Made by a program: the position numbers and the translations under genes. Under the pieces are notes generated by a model, which saw only the letters and a list, made by a program, of their open reading frames with translations, made no database searches and was not told where the DNA came from. 6,708 nt of DNA from Lysobacterales bacterium UBA2790. Its GTDB lineage: Bacteria > Pseudomonadota > Gammaproteobacteria > Xanthomonadales > Xanthomonadaceae. The stretch covers positions 1,150 to 7,857 of the forward strand of contig DEHW01000098.1 of NCBI GenBank assembly GCA_002352135.1, read 5' to 3'. Shown here piece by piece: positions 6,679-6,708 of this stretch. The first letter of the stretch is position 1, and the number at the start of each line of letters is the position of its first letter.

Positions 6679-6708
6679 TGTCCGTTGGCGGCAGCATCGC
6701 TGCGGACA
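6679..6708. repeat. Imperfect dyad upstream of the receptor gene
   Basis: TGTCCG (6679-6684) and CGGACA (6703-6708) form a 6-bp inverted repeat around 18 bp. Inside it GCAGC (6691-6695) and GCTGC (6699-6703) form a second, off-centre 5-bp inverted repeat with a 3-nt loop. It lies 75-104 bp before the receptor ATG, a position that suits an operator or leader hairpin. It touches the window edge, so its full extent is unknown. Arms this short can occur by chance. Confidence 0.4.

Larger units (their letters stand above)
6605..6708 (-). promoter_or_regulatory. Upstream leader/probable promoter region of the receptor operon (incomplete)
   Basis: The 104 bp before the receptor gene are more AT-rich than the coding DNA, hold no gene, and presumably include the leader or promoter. 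The only promoter-like pair I can find is weak: TTGCAC (6656-6661) and TACATC (6634-6639) with a 16-bp spacer, each matching the sigma-70 consensus at 3 of 6 positions. I do not call it a promoter on that basis. The distal end carries an imperfect dyad (6679-6708). The real promoter may lie beyond the window. Confidence 0.35.

Noticed and set aside
6605..6697. Upstream ATG at 6697 as receptor start
   Set aside because: The 31 added residues lack secretion features and would contain the strong ribosome binding site of the ATG at 6604.

Overview
The window is one strand-consistent operon fragment, all on the minus strand, so transcription runs from high to low coordinates. It comes from a GC-rich Gram-negative bacterium. 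The TonB-dependent receptor, the periplasmic-type secreted enzyme and the GC-biased codon use suggest a gammaproteobacterium of the Xanthomonas/Lysobacter relatives (Lysobacterales). That placement rests on protein style only, and no marker gene is present.

Layout in order of transcription: (1) 6605-6708, an upstream leader with a strong Shine-Dalgarno and an imperfect dyad at the window edge; (2) 3638-6604, an Oar-like TonB-dependent outer-membrane receptor with an N-terminal carboxypeptidase-regulatory-like domain; (3) 3523-3637, a 115-bp intergenic gap holding a perfect 19-bp-arm palindrome; (4) 2035-3522, a secreted 'glucoamylase-like' (PF10091/GH144) glycoside hydrolase; (5) 755-2038, a family-1 sugar-binding protein of an ABC importer, made as a lipoprotein; (6) 1-758, the first membrane permease of that importer (MalF/UgpA type), cut by the window edge. 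Genes 4-5 overlap by ATGA and genes 5-6 by GTGA, so translation is probably coupled.

Together these read as a glycan uptake pathway. The receptor imports an oligo- or polysaccharide across the outer membrane, the GH144-type enzyme cuts it in the periplasm (or at the surface), the lipoprotein captures the products, and the permease carries them into the cytoplasm. Characterised GH144 enzymes act on beta-1,2-glucan, so beta-1,2-gluco-oligosaccharides (sophorooligosaccharides) are the leading substrate guess. The second permease, an ATPase and a cytoplasmic beta-glucosidase or phosphorylase are expected to the left of position 1 or elsewhere.

The least explained element is the palindrome between the receptor and the hydrolase. 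On the mRNA it holds a perfect AGGAGG, an in-frame ATG 8 nt downstream of it, and a complementary CACCTCCT that would mask it. It could be a dispersed repeat, an mRNA-stabilising hairpin or a translational switch. All other long open frames in the window, including plus-strand ones of 615 and 408 codons, are antisense shadows of these genes.
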